A stretch of DNA of 64,000 bases, taken from NCBI GenBank assembly GCA_030549335.1, contig CM060198.1, positions 63,903,958 through 63,967,957 of the forward strand, written 5' to 3'. Positions 45,001 to 56,860 of the stretch are shown here, in pieces. The stretch comes from Pontederia crassipes (taxonomy: Eukaryota > Streptophyta > Magnoliopsida > Commelinales > Pontederiaceae). The translations under genes and the position numbers were made by a program. The notes beneath the pieces were generated by a model. That model had not been told where the DNA came from. It did not search any database and saw only the letters and a program-made list of their open reading frames with translations. Positions within the stretch are counted from its first letter, which is position 1. The number at the start of each line of letters is the position of its first letter.

Positions 45001-48000
45001 TAAGATGTTAATACCCACTCACCCCATCTCTCTATCACACTAATGTGAAATTGACATAAAGATCGAAATTATTACCTTAGGTCGAATATAAGATACAAAA
45101 TACAATACCAATCAAACTTGCTATTTTTTTATTTTCCTTGTATTTTTAATTTGTTACTCCTTTCTTCTCACGCTAATATCATAACGTAGAAAATTTGCAA
45201 AAAGAATAATAAAAAAGGGCCTTCTGCCGACATCCCAAATAAGCCAACACAGTGCCGAGAAGGATGGAAATTGACGGGGAATTGGACTCATCTCATTCTT
45301 TATTTCTCCAATGGTGATAAGAATCGGAGATTTCTACTTCTTCTTTATTTTGTATTCCTTTAAATGGCACCGTCGTCACTATTATTATTATTATTATTGG
45401 AAACATCCGTGCAATCATCCACCACCAAAAAGCGCCCCTACATGCTGTGCGATGTACTAAATTACACACTGTTCATCCGACAAACCCTACGCGGGATGCC
45501 TTGCATTGATTCCAAATTTAATGATTTGTTTCTTGGTTCACTTGTCCAACTTCTTCTTCAACTTCAATCATACTATAAAATCGTCGTTATTCAATCAAGT
45601 TCCCCTGGCACAACTAATTAGAAGAGTTGTATTTCAGGGAGTTTTCAATTTTTAAGTACCCATCTTTCGACTTAACTTCGAATTAATCTAATGTTAATAA
45701 CGTCGGAGGTCCCACGAGAGTATAAAAAAACTTCATTATTCGATCAAAATGTCGTGATTTATATTTTCCTCTCAATTGGCCTGCGAATCAGTATGTTAAT
45801 ACACAAAAAAGAATAAAATTAGAATTATTTTATTCCTTTTTTAAATTTTAATTATAAAGGAGACATATGAATCTACTGATTTATCATGAAAATAAAAAAA
45901 GAAATATGTGCAAGGTCACATGGAAGAGTTGAATTCGACATTGTTTTTTTTTTCAGGATCCTTTTATTTTTTTTTATTTTTGAAAGATTTGGCATTCATC
46001 TTTATGATAGACAAATAATCATATTTAATTTACTCGCTCTATGTGAGATTTTTTTCCCCTTTTTTATAGTGGTTTAATAAGAAAATGTTTAGTTTTAATT
46101 GTAATGATCCTAGCTAGATAATTCTTATTTAAATATTGTAACATTATAAAAAAAATTAGTGTATTCCAAATATATTTTTTTATTGGGGGGCAATGTGGGT
46201 GTAGGGCCTTTAAACAGAATCAATTTTGGATCATCTATTTAACATCTAATGGATGATGATGACCAATTAATGAGGAAAACTTCTGCATGTTCGACTCTGA
46301 GGTACCGATAAAAAAAATTTGTCCATAAGTGATATTTTCTCGCGTTAAATGTGTAATTTTCCACACATTTTAGTGTGCATTTTAGACTCTATTTCTTTTG
46401 GTTATTTTCATTTATCTCACATGGACTTAGAGCGAGTTTGATTTAGTTGATATTCAAGGTGCTATAAATATTTTATTTATTAAAACTTAATTTTAAAAAT
46501 AAGTAATTACACGTTTGAATAAAATTATTTATATTAATAATATTATGATATAATTAATTGGCTTATTTTTTTAGAAAAAAATAACCATTCCTCCTCTTAC
46601 TTATTTGTAAATTTAATATCTTCTTGAAATTAAAAATTAAAAATAAAGAAGTACATACGTCTTCAAGTGATGGTGTGCGTCGTTGCACTACACCCTTGTT
46701 CCCAATGCTAAATTTTTTTAAACTAACTTATAAATAACTTATAAGTTTAGTCAAACATGTCTTTATTCTTAATTTTCCAAACAATAAGAAATGAACCATT
46801 TGTTAAAAAAATATTTTGTCTACGTCCGTTAATTTTTCTTTCCTTATCTATCTGATAATATTTGTACCCTTGGTCATCATTGAAAGAAAAGCAAACAAAT
46901 TAAAAATAATAATAAAGATTAAACTTGTAATTTAATCTTTAAAAACTAAAATATATAGAAAAAATAACGAGGGTGAGATGAAAAAAATTGATTCAAGTTG
47001 AGTAATATTTTTTGGTCAGGAGCGTAACTGGAAATAAGAAAAGATTTAGGAGATGTAAATACAATTGATCTTTCAAATTTCTTTTCAATGTGAGTAACAC
47101 CGTCCAAAGAATTAGTAATCATACTCAAACTCACCTTATTAGTTGGATAATACAGATGTATTCATAATCATGGGTTTAAAATTTAACTTGATGACAAAAT
47201 GACATAATAAACATAACAAGTTAATTAAAATAACAAATTATTACTTTTTCCGTCAATACAACATGGTAAACTAGGTGCTTGAATTTCATTTCCAACTTGG
47301 GCCTCAAAATTAACGTTTTAAATAGTTTTTGGTGGTTCAAATAATTGTTTTTATTTTACTCTTATTTATTTTCGATCAAATAAAAAATAAAAAATTTCAA
47401 AAATAATAAAGATATTTACCAAACTTATTCTTCTCTAACTTATATATTATATTTTAATGAGTGGATTAAACTAAACAAATCTATCTCATTAACTTATATT
47501 CAAACATAACTTTTATAAAACCTCATCACACTTAAACTAATCCTTACTCCACCATCCTAATCCATCGCTTCATAATTAAATTATCAAACAAAACCCTAAA
47601 TTTTGTATATAGATATATCACGAAATAAGTTATTTATGACCAGAGTACTTGAACTGTTAAGATCCATGCGTGTGAATTCCGGTAGCCTGTTTTTTTTAGG
47701 GCTATAGGCAACTTATGTATTCAGTGCTAATTCCAAATTAACATGGACGTAAGTTCAATTAGTATATATTATGTATTACTTTTATACTTTACATCAATTA
47801 TTTTTTGAAAGATTACTAATGATATTTTTAAAAAAATTAGTTATAATTAATAAAAAATATTAAAAACAGAAGAAAATGATATATATAAAATAGTCTAATA
47901 TAACATACTTTTCCAATCGAAAGAGTTTCATACGCTCATTAAATTATGAATAAGTATCCGTTGGTTGGTCTAAAAAAGATCTGTAGAGATGTATTTTTTA

Positions 48001-48927
48001 TGTTGATCTTACAATTGTCTTTTCCTATTAAAGATTGGAGAAATGTCAAAAGCTAACTTTAGGCCCTATAAACATCTCAATCATTATTAATCAGAACAAT
48101 ATATCATTAATGCGGAGTGCTAACTTTTATTTAACAAAAATAAATGGAATTAGCTTGATAGTTGATATCAATCTCAAACAGTTTCCTTTAATTTCTCCGG
48201 TTAAATATCACACGCCCATAAGGACCATTACAAGTTATTTTCTTGTTAATTAATAATTCTCGTTCTTATTTCTTTCGTAGGAAATTTTCTTTTCTTCCAT
48301 ATTTTATGTGGTACAAAACAAAACGCGAGATATGTTAATTCCTTTTCGTAAGAAATTTATTTATTTTTCCTAATGTTTATGTGGTGGAAAATGCGAGTTG
48401 TGTGCACTTATCATTCGTGTATACATATTGTATACGTTTAAGAAACAATGAAAAAAAAAATGCTACCCTTTTGGACTTGTTACAACTTATAGCAAATATG
48501 TTGTAAAATCCATGTTTTTTTATCAATTATCGAATATATGCAAGATTATTGGTTCCTCATATATAGATAGTAATGATCATTATCAATTAACTTTTCCATG
48601 TACAGTAATCAAACCTTAATTACTCAAAATCACTGATAGTTTCTTGCATGTATCATTGATAATTTATGAGATTGTGGAATATTTATGAATTACGCATGTA
48701 GCAAAGATGTGACTCATTACGTTGACATTGATGACTTTGCTTTAATTTGATCTTAGAATATGCTGAAGAAATTCCATCCGTATCAAACTTTCATATATAA
48801 ATGTAGGCTGTTAAATGTTGACATGAAATGACGGCAATGTTATAACCATTTTTCTGGTTTTGGCGTCAACGTCTACTTGTTGCTTGTCATTAGCATGAGT
48901 TTTTGTGTGCATTTGCTTCTTCGACTT
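42020..48927. other. AT-rich intergenic desert
   Basis: About 6.9 kb with no supported gene. Scattered short open frames lack domains and coding character. A pair of weak inverted ends (GAGTTTGATTTAG near 46436 and TAGTCAAACATG near 46752) could be a small AT-rich MITE. Another CAAACAAAACCCT end lies near 47587. Confidence 0.45.
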
Positions 48928-49067
<140 letters not shown>

Positions 49068-49419
49068 GATGCCGACTACACAGCGTTTCAAATGTTTCGC
49101 AAATTACAGGTGAGCGTTACTTATTAATTGATAAGATATGTGATTAAAATTATACTCAAGTTTGTTGAATAAATAGTTTTGCTGTCAATTTATGCATAGA
49201 TGTATACATAATGATGATATATGATTATGGCACGAGTCTAGTGTTTTCCATCATATAGCATAGTGTAGTATAAAGGAAACACCGATGGCTTTTCTCATGT
49301 AATTAATTGCTAGAAATATATCGATGATGCTCTTCATATTGCTTATTAATTCTCTTCAGCTAAAATTTACCATATAATTAACTTAATTGCGTGTCATGAC
49401 TTTATCACCTTGCAGAAGA

Positions 49420-49994
49420 CTCAAGTGTGTCGATGAATTCAAGAGATGAGAATGTCGGATGGTTATGCATCAAATCTGATCCGTTGTGTGGACATGAATA
49501 ACTTGCGTTTGTTTGACATGAAAAGTCACGACTGTCACGTATTCATGGAAACTTTGCTTTCTACTGCATTTTCTTCACTGCCGGACAAAATTTGAAAGCC
49601 GATAACGGAGTTGAGTCAATTCTTCAAAGACCTGTGTTCTACACCACTAATGGTGGAAAACATGACCCAATTGAAACGTAATATTCTGATAATATTATGT
49701 AAGTTGGAACGAATATTTTCACCTGAATTCTTTGATTCCATAGAGCACTTACCTATTCATCTGCCATATGAGGCAAGGGTAGGTGGACAAGTACAATATA
49801 GGTAGATGTATCCTTTTGAAAGATATCTTAATCGAATTAAAAGGACGATTAAGAACAAAGCACGTGTCGAAGGATCCATATGTGAAGCGTATATGATTCA
49901 AGAGATTTCGTACTTCTGTTCTTACTACTTTGAGTCCCATGTTAAGTGTGCGAGGACCAGAGTTCACCGAAATGATGAAGTTCTAGAAGAATAG
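49420..49994 (+). pseudogene. CACTA transposase C-terminal part (DUF4218)
   Basis: Reads MKSHDCHVFMETLL, FFKDLCSTPLMVENM, IILCKLERIFSPEFFDS, HLPIHLPYEARVGGQVQYR, a stop, MYPFERYLNRIKRTIKNKARVEG and SICEAYMIQEISYFCSYYFE, the DUF4218 signature that follows the catalytic domain in CACTA TNP2 proteins. A TGA or frame break lies after SLPDKI. A TAG at 49802-49804 replaces the conserved Trp of QYRWMYPFERYL. The catalytic domain upstream is missing. Confidence 0.85.
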
Positions 49995-50389
49995 TCTGTT
50001 GGGGCATCTTTGTCGATCTTCATTCAGTTAGGACGACATTTTGGAAAGCCAAAAAGTAGATGGTTGAGTGATGTAGAATTCAAGTCTGCCACGAATCATG
50101 TCCTTCTAAACACGCAGGATGTGCAAGGGTACATTAAGTAAGTTTATTCTTCATGCGTTTTTTTATTTTTGATTGACCAAGCAACATTTTGATTTAGTCA
50201 TCACTTTGTATGTAGTGCTTTCTTGCAGTACTACAATGTCCATGAAGAACAAGTTCAAGATAGAATCGAGAATGGCTTCGCACTGTGGTTTAAGGATCAG
50301 GTAACTCTTACGATATGAAAATCAATTTAAAATCTTTAGCATCTACTCTTGACATTCGTTTTGATTTTAGGTTCTCAATATTAGCACGA

Positions 50390-51079
50390 CGTCTGGTCTC
50401 CATAATTTGACATGGGGATCGGCTCGAGAGGTGAAAAGTTGGTCGGTGTATTTTGTGAACGGTTATAAGTTTCACACGAAAACTTGGTCGATCGGGAAGA
50501 AAATCGTGAACAGTGGAGTATGTGTCGTAGGATTCACGGACGAAGAAAATGAGCGTGACTACTACGATATTCTCAAAGACATAATTGAACTGCAATACAC
50601 TGGAGGTAATAAGGTCACATTGTTTGAGTGTAATTGGTTTGATCCAAAGAAAAGGAGAGGGATGCGAGTTCACAAAGATTTCAAAATAGTTGAAATACGT
50701 CACAATAGGTATTATGATCATTTTGATCCTTTCATTATTCCGTCTTCTACAAGACGTATATTATGTGCCATATCCGGAGAAGACCAGTGACAAAGCACAA
50801 TGGTGGGTTGTAATAAAGATGAAGGCAAGAAGCAAGATACAAGTTGATGGTGTATTGCAATGTGCATATCAAGATGACTCGCATACTTCTGTGGCCCCTA
50901 TTGCGGACAACGAATTAGTTGACAATCTACAAGATTCAGAACAAGTATTTGAAGACTTTGATAATGTCGACGTACAAAATGATGATAACGTTTCAGACGA
51001 AGATGAATTTGAAACTACGTCATCTTCAGATGATGATGATGATGAATACCAATCATGTGGTAACTCAGATGATGACTAA
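50390..51079 (+). pseudogene. CACTA transposase DUF4216 domain, one frameshift
   Basis: The first frame (50407 onward) reads KFHTKTWSIGKKIVNSGVCV, RDYYDILKDIIELQY, VTLFECNWFDPKKRRGMRVH. After a one-base shift near 50740, the second frame continues QDVYYVPYPEKTSDKAQWWV and ends in a long Asp/Glu-rich tail to a stop at 51079. DUF4216 with an acidic tail is the usual end of CACTA TNP2-type proteins. Confidence 0.85.
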
Positions 51080-51235
51080 TGTCACACTCAACATGTATTT
51101 TTATCTTAGGACTATCGGGAGTATGTATTACGACACTTGTTATCTTATAGATTGTTCGTTTACGCGTAATATTGATGTTGTATCATAATGATATTGTCTT
51201 CTTTTCATCTCGCTGTATTGTTTTATGCGTTAGCG

Positions 51236-53024
51236 ATGCATGTTGACAATCAATCGGAACGACGGATGCCTGACGAGGACGGTGCATTTTCATATTCGCT
51301 TCCATCTCGTGAGTGTTTGATATAATGATGGCAATTTCACTCATAAACTTATTTGAATTAATTTGTTTATTTTTTATAAGCGCCTCCGAATATTAGGAAT
51401 TGGTTCTCGAATTATACGTACAATTCTGTTCCTGAAGATGCGACACAAGGCGTACGAGAACATAGTCAGGTCGAGGCATTATGACATTAGAGTTTTGTAT
51501 CAATTGTAAATTTGACTTAGATTAAATTTTGTATCATGCAGATGTTTCGTTTTGCGAAAAGGAAAAATAAGGGAAAGGAGTCGGTCGTCGTTAGAGTTGT
51601 GACTACTCCGTCGGCTCCTAAATCAGTCACGGGCATTCGCATAATAGAACGTTCATCTCCTCCGCCGGCTCCTTCCTCTTACGCATATTGTGGAACTGGA
51701 GACACAATTGCCGAAAGAACCTGTTACAACTCCTTGTTCCGTGGAAGACTCAGACCAGGCTTCGTCAAATCGTGTGCACAAAGCATACGTACAACTAGAT
51801 GGGAATCTAGGGTAAGTGTTATTTTATGTATTTCGAATCTTTATTCACTTTGTGATTCACCCATCGCATTTTAAATTTTTGTATTCTTTCAGGTTTGTAC
51901 CATCGAAATCCGCGGCCGCGGCAGTTACTAAAGTGTTACGACATAGGTATACTGAAGCGTGGGTTACATGGAGAGAAGTTCCTTATGCCACGAAACAGAT
52001 GTTATTTAATGAATTTCAGGTATCCTTAGAAGTCAACATGGTCATTAAAATTTATCTTCATAATACTTTAATTATTTTTATACACATGCAGGCTGATGTG
52101 TGGTGGGAGCCCGAGAATATGGAACAAATGTGGAAGGCTTTTAATTCCTGGTGCTCGAAGAGATTGTCCACGATGCTTTCGGAAGCTCGAGCTGCTGGGG
52201 CACGATCCAATTGGATCCCCGAGGCCGTTTGGATCGATTTGCTACGAAAGTGGTCCACCGATGAGTACAAATTAAAATGCGAAAAAGTAAAAATAAGTCG
52301 AGAGTCCGACCAGGGAGCATGTTTGCATTCGGACGGATGTGTGTCCACGAGCACGATTGCTAAGAAAATGGTAAGATATTTCGATATTGTGTCGACAAAA
52401 TATTATACTTTATTTGAGGTCATTATTATGCTATCAGCAGGAGAAAGAGACGGGTAGACCACCTACTCAGGACGAAGTATTTCTCCGAACTCATCGGAAG
52501 AAGAACAAAGAATGAGTTCGGATTATGCTCGGGAGACATATGTATGTACAATTTTGTGCCACTTTTTTTTTCTAAATTTCAAGTAAATCTATAAGATGGC
52601 TAAATCGTCATTTATAGTTAATTATTATTTTGGATCGTTGTTTTTTCCTATTTTCAGGAGTATTTCAAAACAAAAAAAGTCGATCACATTACGCAAGCCA
52701 CGCAGCAGAGGAGCACACCACTAACCCCAAGACAACTTTGGACGGACGACGTCGGCGTGAAGAAGGGACGCATTTATAGTCTCGGATCTTCTGTGAGTAC
52801 AATAGATATTTGATATGGTCGTAAAAATACTTCAGATACAGCAGACTCTGGTATGCAGCACGTGATGGATGAGATGAGGCATTCGATTAGGGAAGAGGTC
52901 AGACAAGAGGTTACGCAAGAGCTCAGAAATGAGTTCGAAGAACGTGAATGTCGTCATAAGTCAGAAATATCGAAAATGGTGCATGCCATCATGCGTGGCG
53001 AATTCAACGTCGAGAATGCCGAGG
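51236..53024 (+). pseudogene. Plant transposase, Ptta/En/Spm family (Transposase_24), decayed
   Basis: A multi-exon second gene of the CACTA element with visible splice sites. One exon starts MFRFAKRKNKGKE (51541). The next gives KVLRHRYTEAWVTWREVPY and the following one (52092) ADVWWEPENMEQMWKAFNSW. Then come RPPTQDEVFLRTHRKKNKE, a TGA replacing the conserved Trp (near 52513), and KKGRIYSLGSS. Last is a coiled-coil-like Glu/Arg-rich exon (52853-53024: MDEMRHSIREEVRQEVTQEL). The order matches Transposase_24 proteins of CACTA elements, thought to be the DNA-binding partner (TNP1-like). Confidence 0.8.
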
Positions 53025-54289
53025 TAGATTCATTTGGTTTAATTTTTGTGGAATTTGGTTTAATTAATTATTTACTTGTGCTCAACTTCTACTACTCGTC
53101 ACATATTTGTTTAATTAAGGAATGAAAAGTTGTGACTGCTTGCTGATTAAGTATTAAGATTGTTGATTAGTTTATGAAATGATGGACTGTACTGTACTGC
53201 ACACACGTTTTTTTTTCTTTTGAGGAGCAGCACACGAATGTTCATAGATATGGTACAAAGTTGATAATCAATAAAAGCAAAAATAATATTATTTCTTGCA
53301 AGAACACAAAGTAGGAATTTATTTTGAACGTAATATATGTTGATTACCTGCCATGTTAAAAGTTAACATGAGTAATAGTAGCAGTAAACCTTCCCGGCAA
53401 ATCTAGATCCAATAGAAAGTGCAAAAAGGGGACTCAAGTAAAGTTTTCAATAGCTCTCGTATGCAGATACATTAAGATCAAAATCTAGTGTTAAAATCTT
53501 TGTAGTGTCATACTTATGCCCATTTGAATAGTTGATTTGAGAATATGGGAAACTTTGCTGCATCCAAAGTGTTAAATTTCAAGTAAAGTTGTCACTGCAT
53601 CCAAAGTGTTAAATTGGTATTAAGATTGTTGATTACTTTATGAAGTACTGTACTCAGAAATGATTAGTTTACAGTACCAATTTCTGACAATCTTCTTTGC
53701 AGAAATATAATTTGGGGTTTGGGAACTGGAGGGAATATATATATTGTTTTCATGCAGGAAATTAACTCTAGATTTTAATTGTTCTCATGCTGTTGAGAAG
53801 ATGAAGAGTCTGATGTTTAATGTGATAAATAAGTTGATCTATAATTGTGAAAAAGAAATGGACAATTTTTGCACACATCTTGAGATGTATGGCAGTAAAG
53901 TAGTACCAATTTCTGAATACAGTACTTCATAATTTTCTTTGCAGTACCAATTTTAATAGTGTTGATTAGTTTACCGTACCAATTTCTGATTAAATATCAA
54001 TTCTCTTCATGTGAAAATCTTTTGGTGTTCGAATTGTCCGACGGGAAAGGCAAGACTCAAATTTGCTTTCGAATGGTGTTTACTACCTTTTGGTGTTTGG
54101 AATGGTTGGATATTTGGTTTCGACAATTTTATGTGTTAAATGTGTTTGGATGATTATGTTTGGATATAATTGTGTTATAAGTGTTTGGAACCAATGTGTT
54201 TGGTATGTGAATGATGTGTTATATGTGAATGTTTATATTATATGTTCGGACATTAAATTTCTGCTATTTTTTAATATTTTTTATGTTTT
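53025..54289. other. CACTA element, non-coding interior
   Basis: AT-rich, with local duplications: GATTAGTTTATGAA.. and GTACCAATTTCTGA phrases recur at about 53165, 53630-53690 and 53900-53990. No gene seen. Confidence 0.5.
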
Positions 54290-54675
54290 CGACGGTCAGA
54301 ATCGTCGAAAATAGCTGGAAATTAATTATCGACAATAAATTATTCGATACTTTTCGACGGTTTGATCCGTCGAAAATTAATGGTGAAACCGTCAATATAA
54401 GTGTTTCGACGGTTTAAACCGTCGATACATATCGACGGTTCTAACCATCGACACATAGCAGTCGATACATATCGACGGTTAAAATCGTTGATACTCAACC
54501 TTCGACGGGCGAGCCCGCCAGCTGGATCATCGATGTTACCGACGAATTTTTTACAACCGTCGCAAAACGATTTACGACGACCATTTTTGCGACGGATGAA
54601 TTCCGTCGAAAAAACCGTCGGTAATACAGTTATCGATGATTTTTGGGCTGATTACTCAGCGTTTTTCTTGTAGTG
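54290..54675 (+). repeat. CACTA subterminal repeats and terminal inverted repeat
   Basis: Many direct and inverted copies of CGACGGTT/AACCGTCG, then the terminus CTTGTAGTG. These repeats are the usual binding sites of the element's own DNA-binding protein. Same family as 1-376. Confidence 0.88.
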
Positions 54676-55349
54676 TTGTCTCCATTGAGATAACTGTTGT
54701 AATTAATTAACTATTAATTAATATGCATCAAAGTTGCCATTCACACACTACGGGCACTGGTTAAGCTTCAAAAATTGTAATCTCACTGTGTCACCATATA
54801 TATAATTATGATAATACCTTGAATTTTTAATCAGATGTAATTTTTCTGTTACCTTTTATAGGTGATTAAACAATTAAGTGGTGAAGTAATCCATCTCCAG
54901 TCTCTATTATCTATTTTATATTGAAATCTCCATTTAAATTTTTATAATAGTTTGGTTATTTTACATTCTTATAATTACCATTATCTTCACAACAACCAAA
55001 AAATCGCTACCTAAGAATGTAATTTGATGTTAAGATGAACTTTATTGTATTATTTTTATTTATCAAAGAAAGTATACACCATCTTTTCTATAATTAGAAG
55101 TATTATATTTCTTATTAAATCCCAAGAGTTTTTAAAAGTTTATTTTTACCAAGAGCACATTTGTGTTGGAAATCTTTTGACAAAACAAACTACTTATTCA
55201 CAAATGAGTTGGATGATGCTTACATTTTCTATGGTCAGAGATCTATAGTTGATGTAACCGTATAACCAATTGACTCATCATATAGAAAATAGATAATGTC
55301 TGAAGAGATTGCAGATTTTTTTTTTACAAACTTTATAAAAGTAGATCAC
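54676..55349. other. AT-rich spacer
   Basis: No gene or recognisable repeat seen. Confidence 0.5.
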
Positions 55350-55352
55350 TAA

Positions 55353-56119
55353 GGGTTTGTTTGGCAAATAACTAATGGAGGGATGGAATGGGGTGGTGTG
55401 GTGAGTGATGGGGTGGGCTGACGTGGTATGTCATTAGAAAGTCCATGTTTGAATAATAAATTATATAAGATGTGGGGTGAGGTAACGAATATTTTATTTG
55501 TATAAAAGTTATTTTTATCCTTCATTATATATTTAAAGTATTTATAATCGTTAATTATGGGTGAGCATAGATCGGGACGACTGGTCGCCCTCGCCCGCAC
55601 CGGTTCGGATTTTTCAAATTTTTTTCCGACCCGATGGACAATTGAGTCAGGACTGAGTCTCATTTCTTTGACACTCGACCGGGTCGGGTCGGGAACGAAT
55701 CCGAGTTTTACGTCCTGACCCGATTGAATATATTATATTAATATTAAATTATTTTTAAATAGTATATTTATCTTTATTTTGAATAAAATTTTATATTTAC
55801 TAAAAAATTTATTTAATAAAAATTATAGATAAATATGTATTCATATTAATACGAGAGAGAGGGGGGTTTAATTTGGTAATAAGGAAAATAATTTAATTTG
55901 GTAATAAAAAAAGAAAAAGAGATTAATTTGGTCTAAAATAATATATTCCTTCTCATTTCATCAATTTGATGGAATGAAAAATGTGGTGTTTGAAGGGTTT
56001 AGCTATTCCACCTCACCCCTCTTAACTTAAATAAAAAATATAACCAAACATGATGTAATTAATTTCATTCCCTCATATTTCACTCCATCCCTCCATAACT
56101 ATCAATTCAAACAGACCCT
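55353..56119. mobile_element. Tourist-like (PIF/Harbinger) MITE
   Basis: The ends are inverted copies over about 35 bp: GGGTTTGTTTGGCAAATAAC..ATGGAGGGATG at the left, and CATCCCTCCATAACTATCAA..CAAACAGACCC at the right. TAA lies at both junctions (55350-55352 and 56120-56122), the 3-bp target of this superfamily. The interior is non-coding and contains another small repeat (55560-55730). Confidence 0.8.
55560..55730. repeat. Small GC-rich repeat nested in the MITE
   Basis: GGGTGAGCATAGATCGGGACGACTGG begins a block rich in GACCCG/CGGGTC that contrasts with the AT-rich MITE around it. It ends near GTCCTGACCCGATTG. Its start resembles the inverted end at 40755-40776. The boundaries are approximate. 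Confidence 0.5.
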
Positions 56120-56122
56120 TAA

Positions 56123-56454
56123 GCCAAGACTTGATAATCATAAAATAACATGATTAATAATAAAAAAAGTATTTAGATGCAATCAAAATGATATATTATA
56201 TATATATCATTTTTAAGCAAAGTTTGAGCTGGATCAACTGAACGGACTATACTATTAATATTTACCAATGTTAATAAACGGCATAGTTTTTTTTATAATA
56301 TTATTATTATACTAAAAACCTAAACGACTTATAAACACAACGGGGTCGTCCTCAAATCGCCGCAAAAGCATCAAATAAAAAAAAACCCAATTGCAAGTTA
56401 ACCCACAAAAAAAAACCAATTGCACTGTACGGACCAGTCGGATCCACCACCCAT
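56123..56454. other. AT-rich spacer
   Basis: No gene seen. It ends at an abrupt change to GC-rich sequence. Confidence 0.45.
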
Positions 56455-56860
56455 TTGATCACCCCCGTCGCACACCACAAACTTGACTCCACCCCACCCC
56501 GCCCCACCCCACCCCACCACAGCCACTCCTATCCCACGCCTCCGCCACCACACGTTCGCCCACTTCTCCGCCACCACCCCCACCCCCCCCCCCCCCCCCC
56601 CCCCCCATCGAACTTTTCGGAGTCGTTTTGCTGGCGCTCCCACCGCCATTTATTTCACCCCCACCACCGCCGCGCGCCCGACGCCCTGGCCCGATCCGCT
56701 CCACGCCTCGCCCCATGGCGCTCCATCCCTGGACGGCCCAGATCGCCACGGGCGCCTGATCGAACCGTCCTCCGTCTCCCTCCACACCGCCAGCCTCGCG
56801 CCGGATCCCGGAATGACATCAGCGCTGACGCCAGGGGGTGATGGCTGGCTTTTACTTTTC
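56455..56860 (+). pseudogene. GC-rich exon-like fragment next to a C run, identity unknown
   Basis: About 400 bp of strongly GC-rich sequence in an AT-rich region. One + frame stays open through YFTPTTAARPTPW, DPLHASPHGAPSLDGPDRHG and LIEPSSVSLHTASLAPDPG, ending TPGGDGWL. This Pro/Ser-rich text looks like part of a real plant protein, but I do not recognise the family. The upstream part is (CCACCC)-rich and includes 24 consecutive C (56583-56606), so the frame across it is unreliable. It may be a gene fragment, a first exon of a gene whose other exons I cannot find, or captured sequence. Confidence 0.35.
56583..56606 (+). repeat. Run of 24 consecutive C
   Basis: A pure C tract within a (CCACCC)-rich stretch. 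Length errors are likely in such a tract. Confidence 0.95.

Larger units (their letters stand above)
49420..54675 (+). mobile_element. Decayed CACTA (En/Spm) element, 3' part
   Basis: The right end reads TTTTTCTTGTAGTG at 54675, the reverse complement of the CACTACAAGAAAAA terminus, preceded by about 370 bp of CGACGGT-type subterminal repeats. Inside, in order and all on the + strand, are the end of a TNP2-type transposase (DUF4218), DUF4216 and a Transposase_24 (Ptta/En/Spm) gene, all broken. The catalytic TNP2 core and a left CACTA terminus are not found, so the element is 5'-truncated; its left limit is given at the first recognisable coding sequence. Confidence 0.88.

Noticed and set aside
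45364-45621. 85-codon + frame starting MAPSSLLLLLLLETS, resembling a signal peptide
   Set aside because: The Leu run comes from an ATT repeat, and the rest shows no domain.
56398-56785. Gly-rich - strand open frames opposite the GC-rich block
   Set aside because: Produced by the (CCACCC)n and C-run sequence. Low complexity, no domain.
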